Source of the DNA: Erythrobacter sp. F6033
GTDB lineage: Bacteria > Pseudomonadota > Alphaproteobacteria > Sphingomonadales > Sphingomonadaceae
Direction of reading: 5' to 3'
DNA length: 64,000 bases
NCBI RefSeq assembly: GCF_023016005.1
Contig: NZ_JALKAZ010000001.1
Coordinates: 1,922,001-1,986,000 of the forward strand
A program made the position numbers and the translations under genes. Below the pieces are notes generated by a model. It saw only the letters and a list, made by a program, of their open reading frames with translations, ran no database searches and was not told the DNA's origin. Positions 55,326 through 63,587 of this stretch are shown in pieces. Each line of letters begins with the position of its first letter. The first letter of the stretch is position 1.

Positions 55326-56502
55326 TGCTCAGCCCCTCGGGACGCTCACCGTAAATGCGCTCGCACGCCTGAATCGCGAAACGGTCGCTCATTCCAGCGA
55401 TGAAATCCGCAATAACCCGCGAACGCTGCGGGTCATGCTGGGGCAGACGATCATGCCAGTCTTCCGGCATCAGCTTCGCATCTTGGGAATAAGCGGCAAA
55501 CAGGCGCGCGATCACGTCGCGAGCCCGCTCTGCCGCGCTAACCTGCTCAGGATGGTAATACAGCTTCTTATACATAAACGCTTTCAGCGTCCGCTCATGC
55601 TGCGCCATTTCGGGTGAGAACCCGGCAAGCTGGCGACCAGCGGCGCGCACTTCGGCGACCGACGCAAAGCCCTTCACTTGCGCCGATGTATGCTCGATAA
55701 CATCATTGACCATCAGCCCGATCTGGTCCCGCACCAGCTCGCGAAGCAGCCGGTCTCTTGGTGCATTCGGAAAACGTTTTTCAACCGCCCGCCATTGCTG
55801 TTCGAGGAACGGCAGCTCCATCAGATCATCAAGGTCGAGAAAGCCCGCGCGCAGGCCATCATCAATATCATGATTGTCATAGGCGATATCGTCAGACACC
55901 GCCGCGATTTGCGCCTCGAGTGATGCATAGCTGCCGAGATCAAGCGGGAAGTCGGCGTCGAGCTCTGCCAAAGCCCAGTTTGGCGCGTTCACCGGACCAT
56001 TATGCTTGGCGAGGCCCTCGAGCAGGTCCCAAGTCAGATTGAGCCCATCATTTTCAGGATACGGATTGTCGATCCGCATCACTGTACGGAGCGCCTGAGC
56101 GTTGTGGCAGAAACCGCCATGGCGCTGCATCGCATCCGATAGTGCGGCCTCTCCCGCATGGCCGAAGGGCGGGTGACCAAGGTCATGAGCAAGGCACAGC
56201 GCCTCGGTCAGATCTTCATCCAGCCCCAGCGTCCGCGCGAGAACCCGCCCGATCTGAGCCACTTCGAGGCTGTGTGTAAGGCGGGTGCGGTAATGGTCGC
56301 CATCAGGCGCGATAAACACCTGCGTCTTCGACTTCAGTCGGCGAAAGCTCATCGAATGAATGATGCGGTCACGATCGCGTTGAAACTCGCTACGCGGCCC
56401 GCGGGTCTCACCGCCGTTTTCTATCTCACCAGCACGGCGCTGCGGCCTGAATTCACGCCCGCCATGGCTCGTCGGGTCTGCTGCATAAGGCGCACGGTTC
56501 AT
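55318..56502 (-). CDS. dgt: Deoxyguanosinetriphosphate triphosphohydrolase-like protein
   Basis: 394 residues. HD-domain hydrolase that releases tripolyphosphate from dNTPs. Metal motifs TRLTHSLEVAQ, CLAHDLGHPPFGHAGE and ISDDIAYDNHDIDDG (as AVSDDIAYDNHD) are intact; N-terminus FQRDRDRIIHSMSFRRLKSKTQVF is diagnostic, read in two parts. Start ATG 56502 (GTG 56505 adjacent). A purine-rich GGAGGAGGA lies 24 bases upstream, too far for this start. Heads the operon with the NAD(P)-binding and ABA4-like genes. Confidence 0.94.
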   Translation of the reverse strand: MNRAPYAADPTSHGGREFRPQRRAGEIENGGETRGPRSEFQRDRDRIIHSMSFRRLKSKTQVFIAPDGDHYRTRLTHSLEVAQIGRVLARTLGLDEDLTEALCLAHDLGHPPFGHAGEAALSDAMQRHGGFCHNAQALRTVMRIDNPYPENDGLNLTWDLLEGLAKHNGPVNAPNWALAELDADFPLDLGSYASLEAQIAAVSDDIAYDNHDIDDGLRAGFLDLDDLMELPFLEQQWRAVEKRFPNAPRDRLLRELVRDQIGLMVNDVIEHTSAQVKGFASVAEVRAAGRQLAGFSPEMAQHERTLKAFMYKKLYYHPEQVSAAERARDVIARLFAAYSQDAKLMPEDWHDRLPQHDPQRSRVIADFIAGMSDRFAIQACERIYGERPEGLSNV

Positions 56503-56844
56503 CACCCAACCCGATTAGGTGACGATCCTCCTCCGCTCAACGGGAACAGATCGGCAACGTCGTGGGATTGCCGTGGACAGCGCCCGCTCTATCGAGATCG
56601 CGCCGAGTTCAAATTCTAGCGGGTAAGAGAAGTGGGGCTGTTTTCCGGGTGCATTGGGGGGGTGGAAAACAGCCCCAGGACCTCTGTCATAGCGACCCGA
56701 GGACCCGGATTTTGTACATAAAATGCCAAATCCTTGCCCGAGCCTCTAAATGAGGTGACCAATACAGCAAAGTAAAATGTTGCAACGCGGTGCGGGATTA
56801 CGACGGGCGGAGTTTTGAGCGGACGGGTCAGACTTTCGGTCAGA
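56503..56844. other. Longest non-coding stretch, with three hairpins
   Basis: 342 bases between the racemase stop and the dgt start, both on the minus strand. It contains a perfect 13-bp dyad (56634-56646 with 56664-56676, 17-nt loop with a run of seven G), a dyad GGATTT/AAATCC (56707-56733) around TTTTGTACATAAAA, and a small CCTC-TAAAT-GAGG hairpin (56743-56755). None is followed by a T run on either strand. No convincing reading frame is present. It could be the dgt leader, a small RNA or a degraded repeat. Confidence 0.55.
56634..56676. repeat. Perfect 13-bp inverted repeat
   Basis: GGGGCTGTTTTCC (56634-56646) and its exact complement GGAAAACAGCCCC (56664-56676). It lies 132 bases upstream of dgt. 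Confidence 0.85.
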
Positions 56845-57540
56845 TTACTCTGACTGCAAAATCCAATCCGCTGCGGCTTCGCAGTGCGTGCGCGTGGAAT
56901 CGAACACCGGCAGGACATTGGCATTCACATCGACAACCAGATTGAGCTCGGTGCAAGCCAGCACGATCGCCTCTGCGCCTTCCTGCTCTTTGTTGGTGAT
57001 GATCGTCTTGAGCTTGCGCTCTGCATCGCGGCTCGCCTTGCCGATCATGAGCTCATCATAAATGATCCCATGCAGCGTTTCGACATTGGCCATGTCTGGC
57101 GGCGACAAATCAATACCATGGGCGATCAGCCGCTTACGATAGAAACTCTCCGTCATGACGTTGCGAGTGCCGATGAGTGCGGCCTTCTTGTGCCCCGCTC
57201 GTTTAATCGCGAGCGCGACAGGGTCCGCGATGTGAAGGATTGGAATATCAACCGCTGCAGCGACATCATCATACACTTTGTGCATTGAATTCGCGGCGAT
57301 AATCAGTGCGCCTGCTCCGGCATCTTCGAGCCGCTTTGCACTTTCCGAAAGCACCTCTGAGGCGCGTTTCCAATCTTGCTCTTCGCGCAGGCCATAGAGC
57401 TGACAGAAATCAACGCTTTCGATGAGCAAAGGGGCGCTGGCCATAGGAGACGAACGTTTCTGAATGATCCGGTTGATCCGGTCATAATAAATACCGGTCG
57501 ACACCCAGCTCATGCCGCCGATCATTCCCAGTTTGCGCAA
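56845..57540 (-). CDS. Aspartate/glutamate racemase family protein with altered active site
   Basis: 231 residues. MIGGMSWVSTGIYYDRIN is the family start. Racemases use two acid/base residues: one precedes N-T/S-x-H in the first half, the other is Cys in (G/A)CTE. Here the second is present (Cys196, LACTELNLV), but the first position is Ala83 (IIAANSMHKV), where Cys or Thr is expected. It may racemise poorly or catalyse another reaction. The start is TTG 57540, with AAGGA 7 bases upstream; ATG at codon 6 would cut the first strand. Confidence 0.88.
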   Translation of the reverse strand: MRKLGMIGGMSWVSTGIYYDRINRIIQKRSSPMASAPLLIESVDFCQLYGLREEQDWKRASEVLSESAKRLEDAGAGALIIAANSMHKVYDDVAAAVDIPILHIADPVALAIKRAGHKKAALIGTRNVMTESFYRKRLIAHGIDLSPPDMANVETLHGIIYDELMIGKASRDAERKLKTIITNKEQEGAEAIVLACTELNLVVDVNANVLPVFDSTRTHCEAAADWILQSE

Positions 57541-57624
57541 AAGCTGTTCCTTAAGTCCCGAGTTTCAAACGGAGCCTTAGCGGGGAAGTTGATGAAGCGT
57601 CTAGCCTAGGTCTGTGTCCAGCCT

Positions 57625-58593
57625 TTATTCTGCTGATCCCAACTCGGCCAGCCAAGCCCGCACATCTGCAATGGTTTCAGCGGGCACTTCTTTTTGCGGA
57701 AGGTGACCGATCCCGTTGTAAACGACCAGCTTGCTGTTGGGCATCGTCGCATCCAGCCATTCGCCAGCAGCAAGCGGGATAAGCCTGTCTTCGTCGCCCC
57801 ATTGGATCAGTGTTGGCAAAGTGATCGCCGCGACCTGTTCATTCGACAACGGCTCACGTTCGACCGAAAAACGCGCCATGGTCGCGCCCCGGTTGCCCGG
57901 ATAGCGAAGCAATTCCCAATACCGATCGATCATCGCATCATCGACGACGGACTGCACCGAAACCGATTGCTCAAGGCTCTGCGCGATCAGGCTGCGCGGT
58001 GTGATCTGTCCAGCGATCTTGTTGATCCCGGGTGTCATGGCGATGGTGAAACCGATATTGCCGCTATCGTCATCATCTTTGTGATCCTGCGGGATCGCCC
58101 CGCCGCTTGCGTCGACAAGCACCAGACCGGTCAACCGCTCAGGGTAGGTCGAGGCAAAGGCGAGTGCATGCTTTCCGCCCATCGAATTGCCGCCGAGCAC
58201 GAATTGTTCGGCACCGACGGCATCGGCCACTTCGCGAATATCCTCGACATAGTTTGCGCGGGTGTAGTCTCCGTCTGCATCAGGGCCGGTAAGACCATGC
58301 CCTACCTGGTCAAACCGGATCACACGGTATGTGTCTGACAGACCGGCCGCCCATTCATCCCAAGTGTGCAAGTCAGAATTGGACCCGTGAAGCAGGATGA
58401 TCGTAGGCGCATCGCGCGGCCCTTCATCACGCAAATGGACCGTCACGCCATCGCCGATTTCAACGAATTGCGAAGGCTCGCTGCCGTATTTGGCGCGCAT
58501 CTCACCCGCATCCGTATCCGGTGTGCGGAACACTAGGAATAGAATGACAAGCAGCGCGACGAGCACTGCCAGAATTCGAATAAACCACTTCAT
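57625..58593 (-). CDS. Membrane-anchored alpha/beta hydrolase
   Basis: 322 residues. One N-terminal signal-anchor helix (residues 3-22), then a hydrolase domain facing the periplasm: oxyanion HG in ILLHGSNSD, nucleophile elbow GGNSMGG with Ser137, and catalytic His in GIGHLPQKEV. Substrate unknown. ATGA overlap with the dihaem cytochrome gene makes it the last gene of that operon. Confidence 0.9.
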   Translation of the reverse strand: MKWFIRILAVLVALLVILFLVFRTPDTDAGEMRAKYGSEPSQFVEIGDGVTVHLRDEGPRDAPTIILLHGSNSDLHTWDEWAAGLSDTYRVIRFDQVGHGLTGPDADGDYTRANYVEDIREVADAVGAEQFVLGGNSMGGKHALAFASTYPERLTGLVLVDASGGAIPQDHKDDDDSGNIGFTIAMTPGINKIAGQITPRSLIAQSLEQSVSVQSVVDDAMIDRYWELLRYPGNRGATMARFSVEREPLSNEQVAAITLPTLIQWGDEDRLIPLAAGEWLDATMPNSKLVVYNGIGHLPQKEVPAETIADVRAWLAELGSAE

Positions 58594-59609
58594 GATGCAG
58601 GCATTTCCTCAATCCACTTGCGAACCACCGCGATTCCATCTGGATCGTTAGTGGATCGGCCCAATTCCGGCATTGCGATACCCGCCTCGGTCGAACTCAT
58701 TCGATAAACGAGAATAGACGCATCTGGATCGCCAGGAGCGATCGATACCGCATGGCCGCCCGCCCCGCGACCCGCCGCAACGGGCGGCTTGCGAATTCCG
58801 ATCTGGCTCGGGTCATCCTGTTCCCAACGCAGATCGAGGCCCGAATTGGATGCTCCGCCACCGGGCTGATGACAATGTGCGCAATTCACATCGAGATAGG
58901 CTCTCGCCAGCGCATCGGTTTCGAAATCATCGGCACGCGTCCAGACTGGCAGAGCATCGGCGCCCGTAGGAACAGACTGCAATTGCCCGTCATTTGCCAT
59001 CATCGTCAGCCAGCCATGATCCAGATTTCGCGCCTTCGGGCCGATCGGAATGACTTCACCGTCCTTACTATGACAAGTCTTGCACTGGTTCTTGTTCGGG
59101 ATCCTGTAGCTAATCTCTTCGCCATCAGGCCGCGTCATCGGGATGCGCGCACCAGCAAGAGCGAGCTTCGCATCGGTCTGGTCTTCGTTCCAGCGGTAGG
59201 GCAGCGCGATCCAACCGTCCGCGCGGTGAAGCAACACCCGCGTTTCGATCAGCTTGCGATCATCGCCATCTCCGAATGCAAACGTCTTGATGATCGCGCT
59301 TCCGACCGGAAAATCGAGTAGGCCTTCGTCCTCACCCGAGAGCGAAGTGCCTTCCGGTAGATAGACAAACCGCAGCTTATCCGCGCCGTCCGAATAAAGC
59401 GGCGTGTTCAGTTCATAGCTGGTGACGTGGTAGTTTGGCTGCTGATCTGCGGCATCAAGGAAGAAGCCATATTGCGACAATGCGCGCGGCATTCCCTCCA
59501 TGACCGCTTCATCATTGACCGCAGGCTCGTCGATCACTGTCGCATTTACAGTGATCGACCCAGCCAGTGCCGCCGCCGCGGTTGAAAAGATCAGCAGCGC
59601 TTTCTTCAC
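58590..59609 (-). CDS. Exported dihaem c-type cytochrome, SO2930/HNE_0200-like
   Basis: 339 residues. Signal peptide MKKALLIFSTAAAALAG to about VNA. Two haem c motifs: CKTCH (176-180) and CAHCH (243-247). The N-terminal half (SQYGFFLDAADQQPN, YELNTPLYSDGADKLRFVYLP) is the conserved domain of the SO2930/HNE_0200 family, members of which are typically encoded beside a beta-helix protein, as here. Likely periplasmic electron carrier or oxidoreductase. Start is GTG 59609, overlapping the upstream stop (GTGA). Confidence 0.88.
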   Translation of the reverse strand: MKKALLIFSTAAAALAGSITVNATVIDEPAVNDEAVMEGMPRALSQYGFFLDAADQQPNYHVTSYELNTPLYSDGADKLRFVYLPEGTSLSGEDEGLLDFPVGSAIIKTFAFGDGDDRKLIETRVLLHRADGWIALPYRWNEDQTDAKLALAGARIPMTRPDGEEISYRIPNKNQCKTCHSKDGEVIPIGPKARNLDHGWLTMMANDGQLQSVPTGADALPVWTRADDFETDALARAYLDVNCAHCHQPGGGASNSGLDLRWEQDDPSQIGIRKPPVAAGRGAGGHAVSIAPGDPDASILVYRMSSTEAGIAMPELGRSTNDPDGIAVVRKWIEEMPAS

Positions 59610-60796
59610 TGGATGCGCGCTTCCATTTCAGCCGGCAGTTCAACCGGAGTGAAGGTCACTTTCGTGACCATCGGAGACGGCGGAAGCAGTTGCGGCTGAG
59701 CCTCTGCGAAAGGCTGGCCCACTTTTGTGAGGCCAAGCGATACAACCGGGACAGCATCCATCTTGTTGAGGTTGCGATGCAATCCATCGGTCAATACCGG
59801 CGGCAATGCGCCACCCATTGCGGCTGCCATCATGTCGCCGCCCGCGAAATCAGGTGCGCTTCCGCCTGAGCCATAGACATTGCCGCTTAGGACAACGTCG
59901 ACTGGGCGCGGCTCATAGCGATCATCGTCAAAAGCTTGAGTGTAGGCGACCATCATCACGTGCGATGTAGAATTGTTGATCAACGCGTTGTCGCGCACAT
60001 GCACGCCCTTATTCGCCATGATCATCACTCCGGTCCCTGCAGGAACGCTCGCGACGATATTGCCTTCGGGTGCGAAGTTGTCGGTGTTGTTGTCGATCAC
60101 AGCATTGCGCGCGACCAGAACGTCGCCGCCGCCGACTTTGGGTAGGCCGGGCAGGTCAAAGACAAGGATACCGCCTGTGTTCTTAGTCGTCAGGTTTTCG
60201 GTGACTTCGGCGCGGTTGCTGTTCTCAATCTCGATCCCGGCGACGTTTTCAACCACGCGGTTGCGGCGCACGATGATGTTCTCTGATTGGCCAACATAGA
60301 TGCCAGCGTCGGACGCACCACGCACATAGCTATCCTGCACGAGGATGTTCGACGCCTCGACCGGATAGATACCATAGGCACCGTTGCTTGCATCAGGGCC
60401 GTTGGTCCATTCAACCCGCAGCGCGTGATAAACGATCTGGTCCGCGCCCTTGGATTTGATCCCGTCACCCTTGGCGTTCTCAACCGCGAAATCGCGCAGC
60501 GTCACATTGTCCGATGTGACCAGCAGCCCCTCGCCCGATCCGGCCTGATTTGTGAAATCGAGGATTGAGGCGTTCATGCCTGCGCCTCGCAAGGTAACGC
60601 CATCTACGTCGAGGCTCAGTCCGTCAGTAAGCGTGTATCGACCCGCTTCTAGAACAACCTCGTCCCCGGGTTCGGCGAGGATCAGAGCTTCTTGCAACCG
60701 CTCCTGAGCGCCTTCACCCGGCGAAATCGTGTGCGTTTCGGCAAGAATTGGCGCGGCGCTGCACAGCGCGAGCGCGGCTACTGTCATTCTGATCAT
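59606..60796 (-). CDS. Exported parallel beta-helix protein (SO2931-like)
   Basis: 396 residues. Signal peptide MIRMTVAALALCSAAPILA. Rungs of a right-handed beta helix are easy to see: GDEVVLEAGRYTLTDGLSLD, then VTLRDFAVENAKGDGIKSKG, NILVQDSYVRGASDAGIYVG, NIIVRRNRVVENVAGIEIEN and AEVTENLTTKNTGGILVFD. Probably binds or acts on a polymer outside the inner membrane. Start ATG 60796 is chosen for GGGAGA 8 bases upstream; ATG 60811 is possible. First gene of a three-gene overlapping operon. Confidence 0.88.
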   Translation of the reverse strand: MIRMTVAALALCSAAPILAETHTISPGEGAQERLQEALILAEPGDEVVLEAGRYTLTDGLSLDVDGVTLRGAGMNASILDFTNQAGSGEGLLVTSDNVTLRDFAVENAKGDGIKSKGADQIVYHALRVEWTNGPDASNGAYGIYPVEASNILVQDSYVRGASDAGIYVGQSENIIVRRNRVVENVAGIEIENSNRAEVTENLTTKNTGGILVFDLPGLPKVGGGDVLVARNAVIDNNTDNFAPEGNIVASVPAGTGVMIMANKGVHVRDNALINNSTSHVMMVAYTQAFDDDRYEPRPVDVVLSGNVYGSGGSAPDFAGGDMMAAAMGGALPPVLTDGLHRNLNKMDAVPVVSLGLTKVGQPFAEAQPQLLPPSPMVTKVTFTPVELPAEMEARIQ

Positions 60797-60856
60797 ACTG
60801 GTATCTCCCATCCCGGCCAACACTTTGCCGCATAAGGGGGAGAATTGGCAAGCCCG

Positions 60857-61249
60857 CTAAAGCGGGAGCGCATTCAGCAGGCTTTCCGAGCCGCAACGTG
60901 CGCCAACAACAGCGAGTTGCTGCACAGCCTCGTCATCATCCACACGGCGCAGACGCTTGAGTGCTTCGGAGAAGTTTCGGGGCACACGCGCCTCGCCCTC
61001 TTCCGGAGCCAGCCGCTCAAGCTTGGTCAGCTGTGAAATCGAAAGACGTTCGGTCAGTTTGGGCGCCATGCATTCGGCCATCGGCAGGGGGACACCGTTG
61101 AGCAAGAGCGCGTCTTCAACGCGTTCTTCGGTCACCTGATTCAGCAGCCCTCCATCGCGGAAGACATACCAGCCGCCAACAGCCAAAAGCACGATTGCGA
61201 GGAGAATTGCTGTCAAACGCATAGGGTGTGTCTTCGTTGTTTCCGCCAT
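60857..61249 (-). CDS. Hypothetical membrane-anchored protein, 130 aa
   Basis: Not recognised. One hydrophobic helix (LTAILLAIVLLAVGGWYVF, residues 12-30), then a soluble periplasmic part with two Cys (Cys60 in MAECMAPKLTERL and Cys118 in GARCGSESLL) that could pair. It begins 6 bases after pntB with AAAGG upstream, so it is probably co-transcribed. A CCCGC-TTTA-GCGGG hairpin covers its stop. Confidence 0.7.
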   Translation of the reverse strand: MAETTKTHPMRLTAILLAIVLLAVGGWYVFRDGGLLNQVTEERVEDALLLNGVPLPMAECMAPKLTERLSISQLTKLERLAPEEGEARVPRNFSEALKRLRRVDDDEAVQQLAVVGARCGSESLLNALPL

Positions 61250-61255
61250 GGGCCT

Positions 61256-62872
61256 TTAATCGAGTGCTTTGTTGATCTCTTCAACCATCTTTTTGGCATC
61301 GGAGAGCAGCATCATGGTTTGGTCCATATAGAACACATCGTTGTCGACACCGGCGTAGCCGACGCCTCCCATTGAGCGTTTAATGAAGAACACCTGCTTG
61401 GCCTTGTCCACGTCAAACACGGGCATGCCGTAGATCGGCGAGGATTTGTCCGTTTTCGCCGCAGGGTTCACCACGTCATTCGCGCCGATGATGAAGGCAA
61501 CATCAGCCTGCGCGAATTCGGAGTTGATATCCTCCAGCTCGAAGACTTTGTCATATTCAACGCTGGCTTCGGCAAGCAGCACGTTCATGTGGCCCGGCAT
61601 CCGGCCCGCGACCGGGTGAATGGCGTATTTGACTTCGACACCTTTGGCTTCGAGCAAGTCGGCCATTTCACGCAATGCGTGCTGCGCCTGAGCCACGGCC
61701 ATGCCGTAGCCTGGGATGATGATAACCTTCTCGGCCTGTTCCAGCATAAAGGCTGCATCGTCTGCGCTGCCTTGCTTATATGGGCGCTGTTCGCGCGCTT
61801 CGCCGTCTCCAGCACCGCCCGCATCCGCGCCAAAGCCGCCAGCGATCACGCTAATGAAGCTGCGGTTCATGGCCTTACACATAATGTAAGACAGGATTGC
61901 GCCGGACGAGCCGACCAGTGCGCCGGTAATGATCATCGCGCTGTTGCCCAGCGTGAAGCCCATCGCCGCCGCGGCCCAGCCGGAATAGCTGTTCAACATC
62001 GACACAACCACCGGCATATCCGCCCCGCCGATCGGGATGATCAGGAGGAAGCCGATGATGAAGGCAAGCACGGTGATCCCGATGATCAGATAGCCTTCGC
62101 CCGCACCGCCGTCTGGCGACATTGCGTATATACCGATCATAGCCAAAATTGCGGTGAGCGTGCCCAGATTGATGACATGGCGCATCGGCAAAAGGATCGG
62201 TGACCCGCTCATTTTGCCCGAAAGTTTCAGGAAGGCGATGACCGAGCCAGAGAATGTGATCGCACCAATCGCGATACCAAGGCCAAGCTCAATCCGGCTG
62301 ACCAACAGGATCTGGTCATTCGCATCCGTGATCCCGAAACTTGCCGGATCAAGCCACGCAGCAAGGCCCACGACAACCGCCGCCAAACCGACGAGCGAGT
62401 GAAAGCCCGCGACCAGTTCCGGCATGGAGGTCATCGCGATCTTGCGAGCAACCGTTACGCCGATAATCGCGCCAATTGCGATTGCAACGAGAACGTAGAC
62501 TCCGCTTTCAAGCGCTTGGAACCCGGTCTCGTAATTGCCGGAATCCGAAGTAAAAACTGCATCCAGTGAAATCGCAAGTGTTGTGAACACCGCGATCAGC
62601 ATACCGATAATGCCGTTGCGGTTGCCCGCTCGGCTGGTCGCGGGGCTTGATAGCCCGCGCAATGCGAGGATGAAGAACACGCCCGCGACAAGATAGGCGA
62701 GCATCGCCCATGCCGGGGTGCCGGCTGCGCCTTCGCCTGCTGCGCGAGCGGGGGCTGCAAGCAGCATCGTCATTCCCGCGAAAGCGGGAATCCAGAGCGG
62801 TAAACGCCGCTCCGCAACGGCATGGATTCCCGCTTTCGCGGGAATGACGAAGTTAGAGAAGAGAGAAGCCAT
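61256..62872 (-). CDS. pntB: NAD(P) transhydrogenase subunit beta with palindromic repeat in the leader
   Basis: 538 residues. Membrane helices followed by the NADP(H)-binding domain III (VIIIPGYGMAVAQAQHALREM; AIHPVAGRMPGHMNVLLAE; IGANDVVNPAAKTDKSSPIYGMPV). Couples hydride transfer from NADH to NADP+ to proton entry. Start ATG 62872 with AAGGAG; two bases after the pntA2 stop. Residues 9-35 are encoded by an 82-bp perfect palindromic element; removing it would leave a short leader MASLFSNF joined to MLLAAPARAAGEG. The rest is colinear with the family, though the total is longer than E. coli PntB (462). Confidence 0.95.
   Translation of the reverse strand: MASLFSNFVIPAKAGIHAVAERRLPLWIPAFAGMTMLLAAPARAAGEGAAGTPAWAMLAYLVAGVFFILALRGLSSPATSRAGNRNGIIGMLIAVFTTLAISLDAVFTSDSGNYETGFQALESGVYVLVAIAIGAIIGVTVARKIAMTSMPELVAGFHSLVGLAAVVVGLAAWLDPASFGITDANDQILLVSRIELGLGIAIGAITFSGSVIAFLKLSGKMSGSPILLPMRHVINLGTLTAILAMIGIYAMSPDGGAGEGYLIIGITVLAFIIGFLLIIPIGGADMPVVVSMLNSYSGWAAAAMGFTLGNSAMIITGALVGSSGAILSYIMCKAMNRSFISVIAGGFGADAGGAGDGEAREQRPYKQGSADDAAFMLEQAEKVIIIPGYGMAVAQAQHALREMADLLEAKGVEVKYAIHPVAGRMPGHMNVLLAEASVEYDKVFELEDINSEFAQADVAFIIGANDVVNPAAKTDKSSPIYGMPVFDVDKAKQVFFIKRSMGGVGYAGVDNDVFYMDQTMMLLSDAKKMVEEINKALD
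62768..62849. repeat. 82-bp palindromic repeat element inside pntB
   Basis: Exact 27-bp inverted arms (62768-62794 and 62823-62849) around a 28-bp centre that holds its own GAGCGG/CCGCTC dyad. Each arm also folds alone as ATTCCCGC-GAAA-GCGGGAAT. The sequence belongs to the widespread proteobacterial palindrome type that, when translated, reads VIPAKAGI...WIPAFAGMT. Confidence 0.93.
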
Positions 62873-62874
62873 TA

Positions 62875-63156
62875 TTACTTCTCCTTTTTCTTGTACATAG
62901 CGAGCATCCGCTCTGTCACGGCAAAGCCGCCAAAGATGTTCACGCTCGCGAGAACAACCCCGAACAGGCCAAGATATTTGGCAGCCGGGCTGCCAGCCTC
63001 GGCCGCCGCAATCAGCGCGCCGACAATAATCACAGAGGAAATCGCGTTGGTCACAGCCATCAAAGGCGTGTGCAACGCAGGCGTAACCGACCAGACCACA
63101 TAATAGCCGACGAAACACGCCAGCACGAAAATCGATAGGATTGAGATAAAGTCCAT
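62875..63156 (-). CDS. pntA2: NAD(P) transhydrogenase subunit alpha part 2
   Basis: 93 residues, the membrane half of a split alpha subunit. Three helices: ISILSIFVLACFVGYYVVW, NAISSVIIVGALIAAA and LGLFGVVLASVNIFGGFAVT, then MLAMYKKKEK. Matches PntAB of Rhodospirillum-type enzymes. Start overlaps the stop of the preceding small gene (TAATG). Confidence 0.95.
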   Translation of the reverse strand: MDFISILSIFVLACFVGYYVVWSVTPALHTPLMAVTNAISSVIIVGALIAAAEAGSPAAKYLGLFGVVLASVNIFGGFAVTERMLAMYKKKEK

Positions 63157-63587
63157 TATTTTTCCTGTCCGGCTTGCCGCTCAACGAGCGCATCCATTCG
63201 ATCCAGCACACTGTTAGCAACAGAGATTTCGAGTTTCTCGCGCTCCAATGTCTCGGGGGCCTCGGGTTCGGGGCACGCGATATCTACGAGCGACATCTGA
63301 TAGTTATAATCCGCCAACGCGATATCCATATCAATCTTCTGGCGCGCCTCGGTCAGGCTTTCAACGAACGCTGCGTATCTCTCAAGCACCGGGTCCATAG
63401 CAGGCGAGGTGCCACACGGATTAAACACCATAGGGATCACGATGGACGCTTCAGCGCGCAGCTGTGCACCCTTGCGAATATCCTCAAGAGAATAGGGGTA
63501 GTCGAGATTGTTACCCAAATGCGCATTCGCCGAAACCGTGGTCGCAGCGGCGGTAGCAAGAACAAGGCTTGCGGTGAGCGCCCTCAC
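63156..63587 (-). CDS. Exported hypothetical protein between the transhydrogenase alpha genes
   Basis: 143 residues, not recognised. Signal peptide MRALTASLVLATAAATTVSANA; the mature part is acidic and helical (LEDIRKGAQLRAEASIVIP, FVESLTEARQKIDMDIALAD) with two Cys (NPCGTSP and DIACPEP) that could form a disulfide. Start is GTG 63587, overlapping the pntA1 stop (GTGA), and its stop overlaps the pntA2 start, so it is translated as part of the pnt operon. The usual alphaproteobacterial order has nothing here. Confidence 0.72.
   Translation of the reverse strand: MRALTASLVLATAAATTVSANAHLGNNLDYPYSLEDIRKGAQLRAEASIVIPMVFNPCGTSPAMDPVLERYAAFVESLTEARQKIDMDIALADYNYQMSLVDIACPEPEAPETLEREKLEISVANSVLDRMDALVERQAGQEK

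Noticed and set aside
56616..56924. Open frame of 102 codons in the dgt/racemase gap
   Set aside because: It overlaps the racemase end, has no ribosome site and no recognisable sequence.
62873..63220. Upstream extension of pntB frame to 63220
   Set aside because: It runs through pntA2 in another frame and gives Cys/Arg-rich nonsense; AAGGAG marks the start at 62872.
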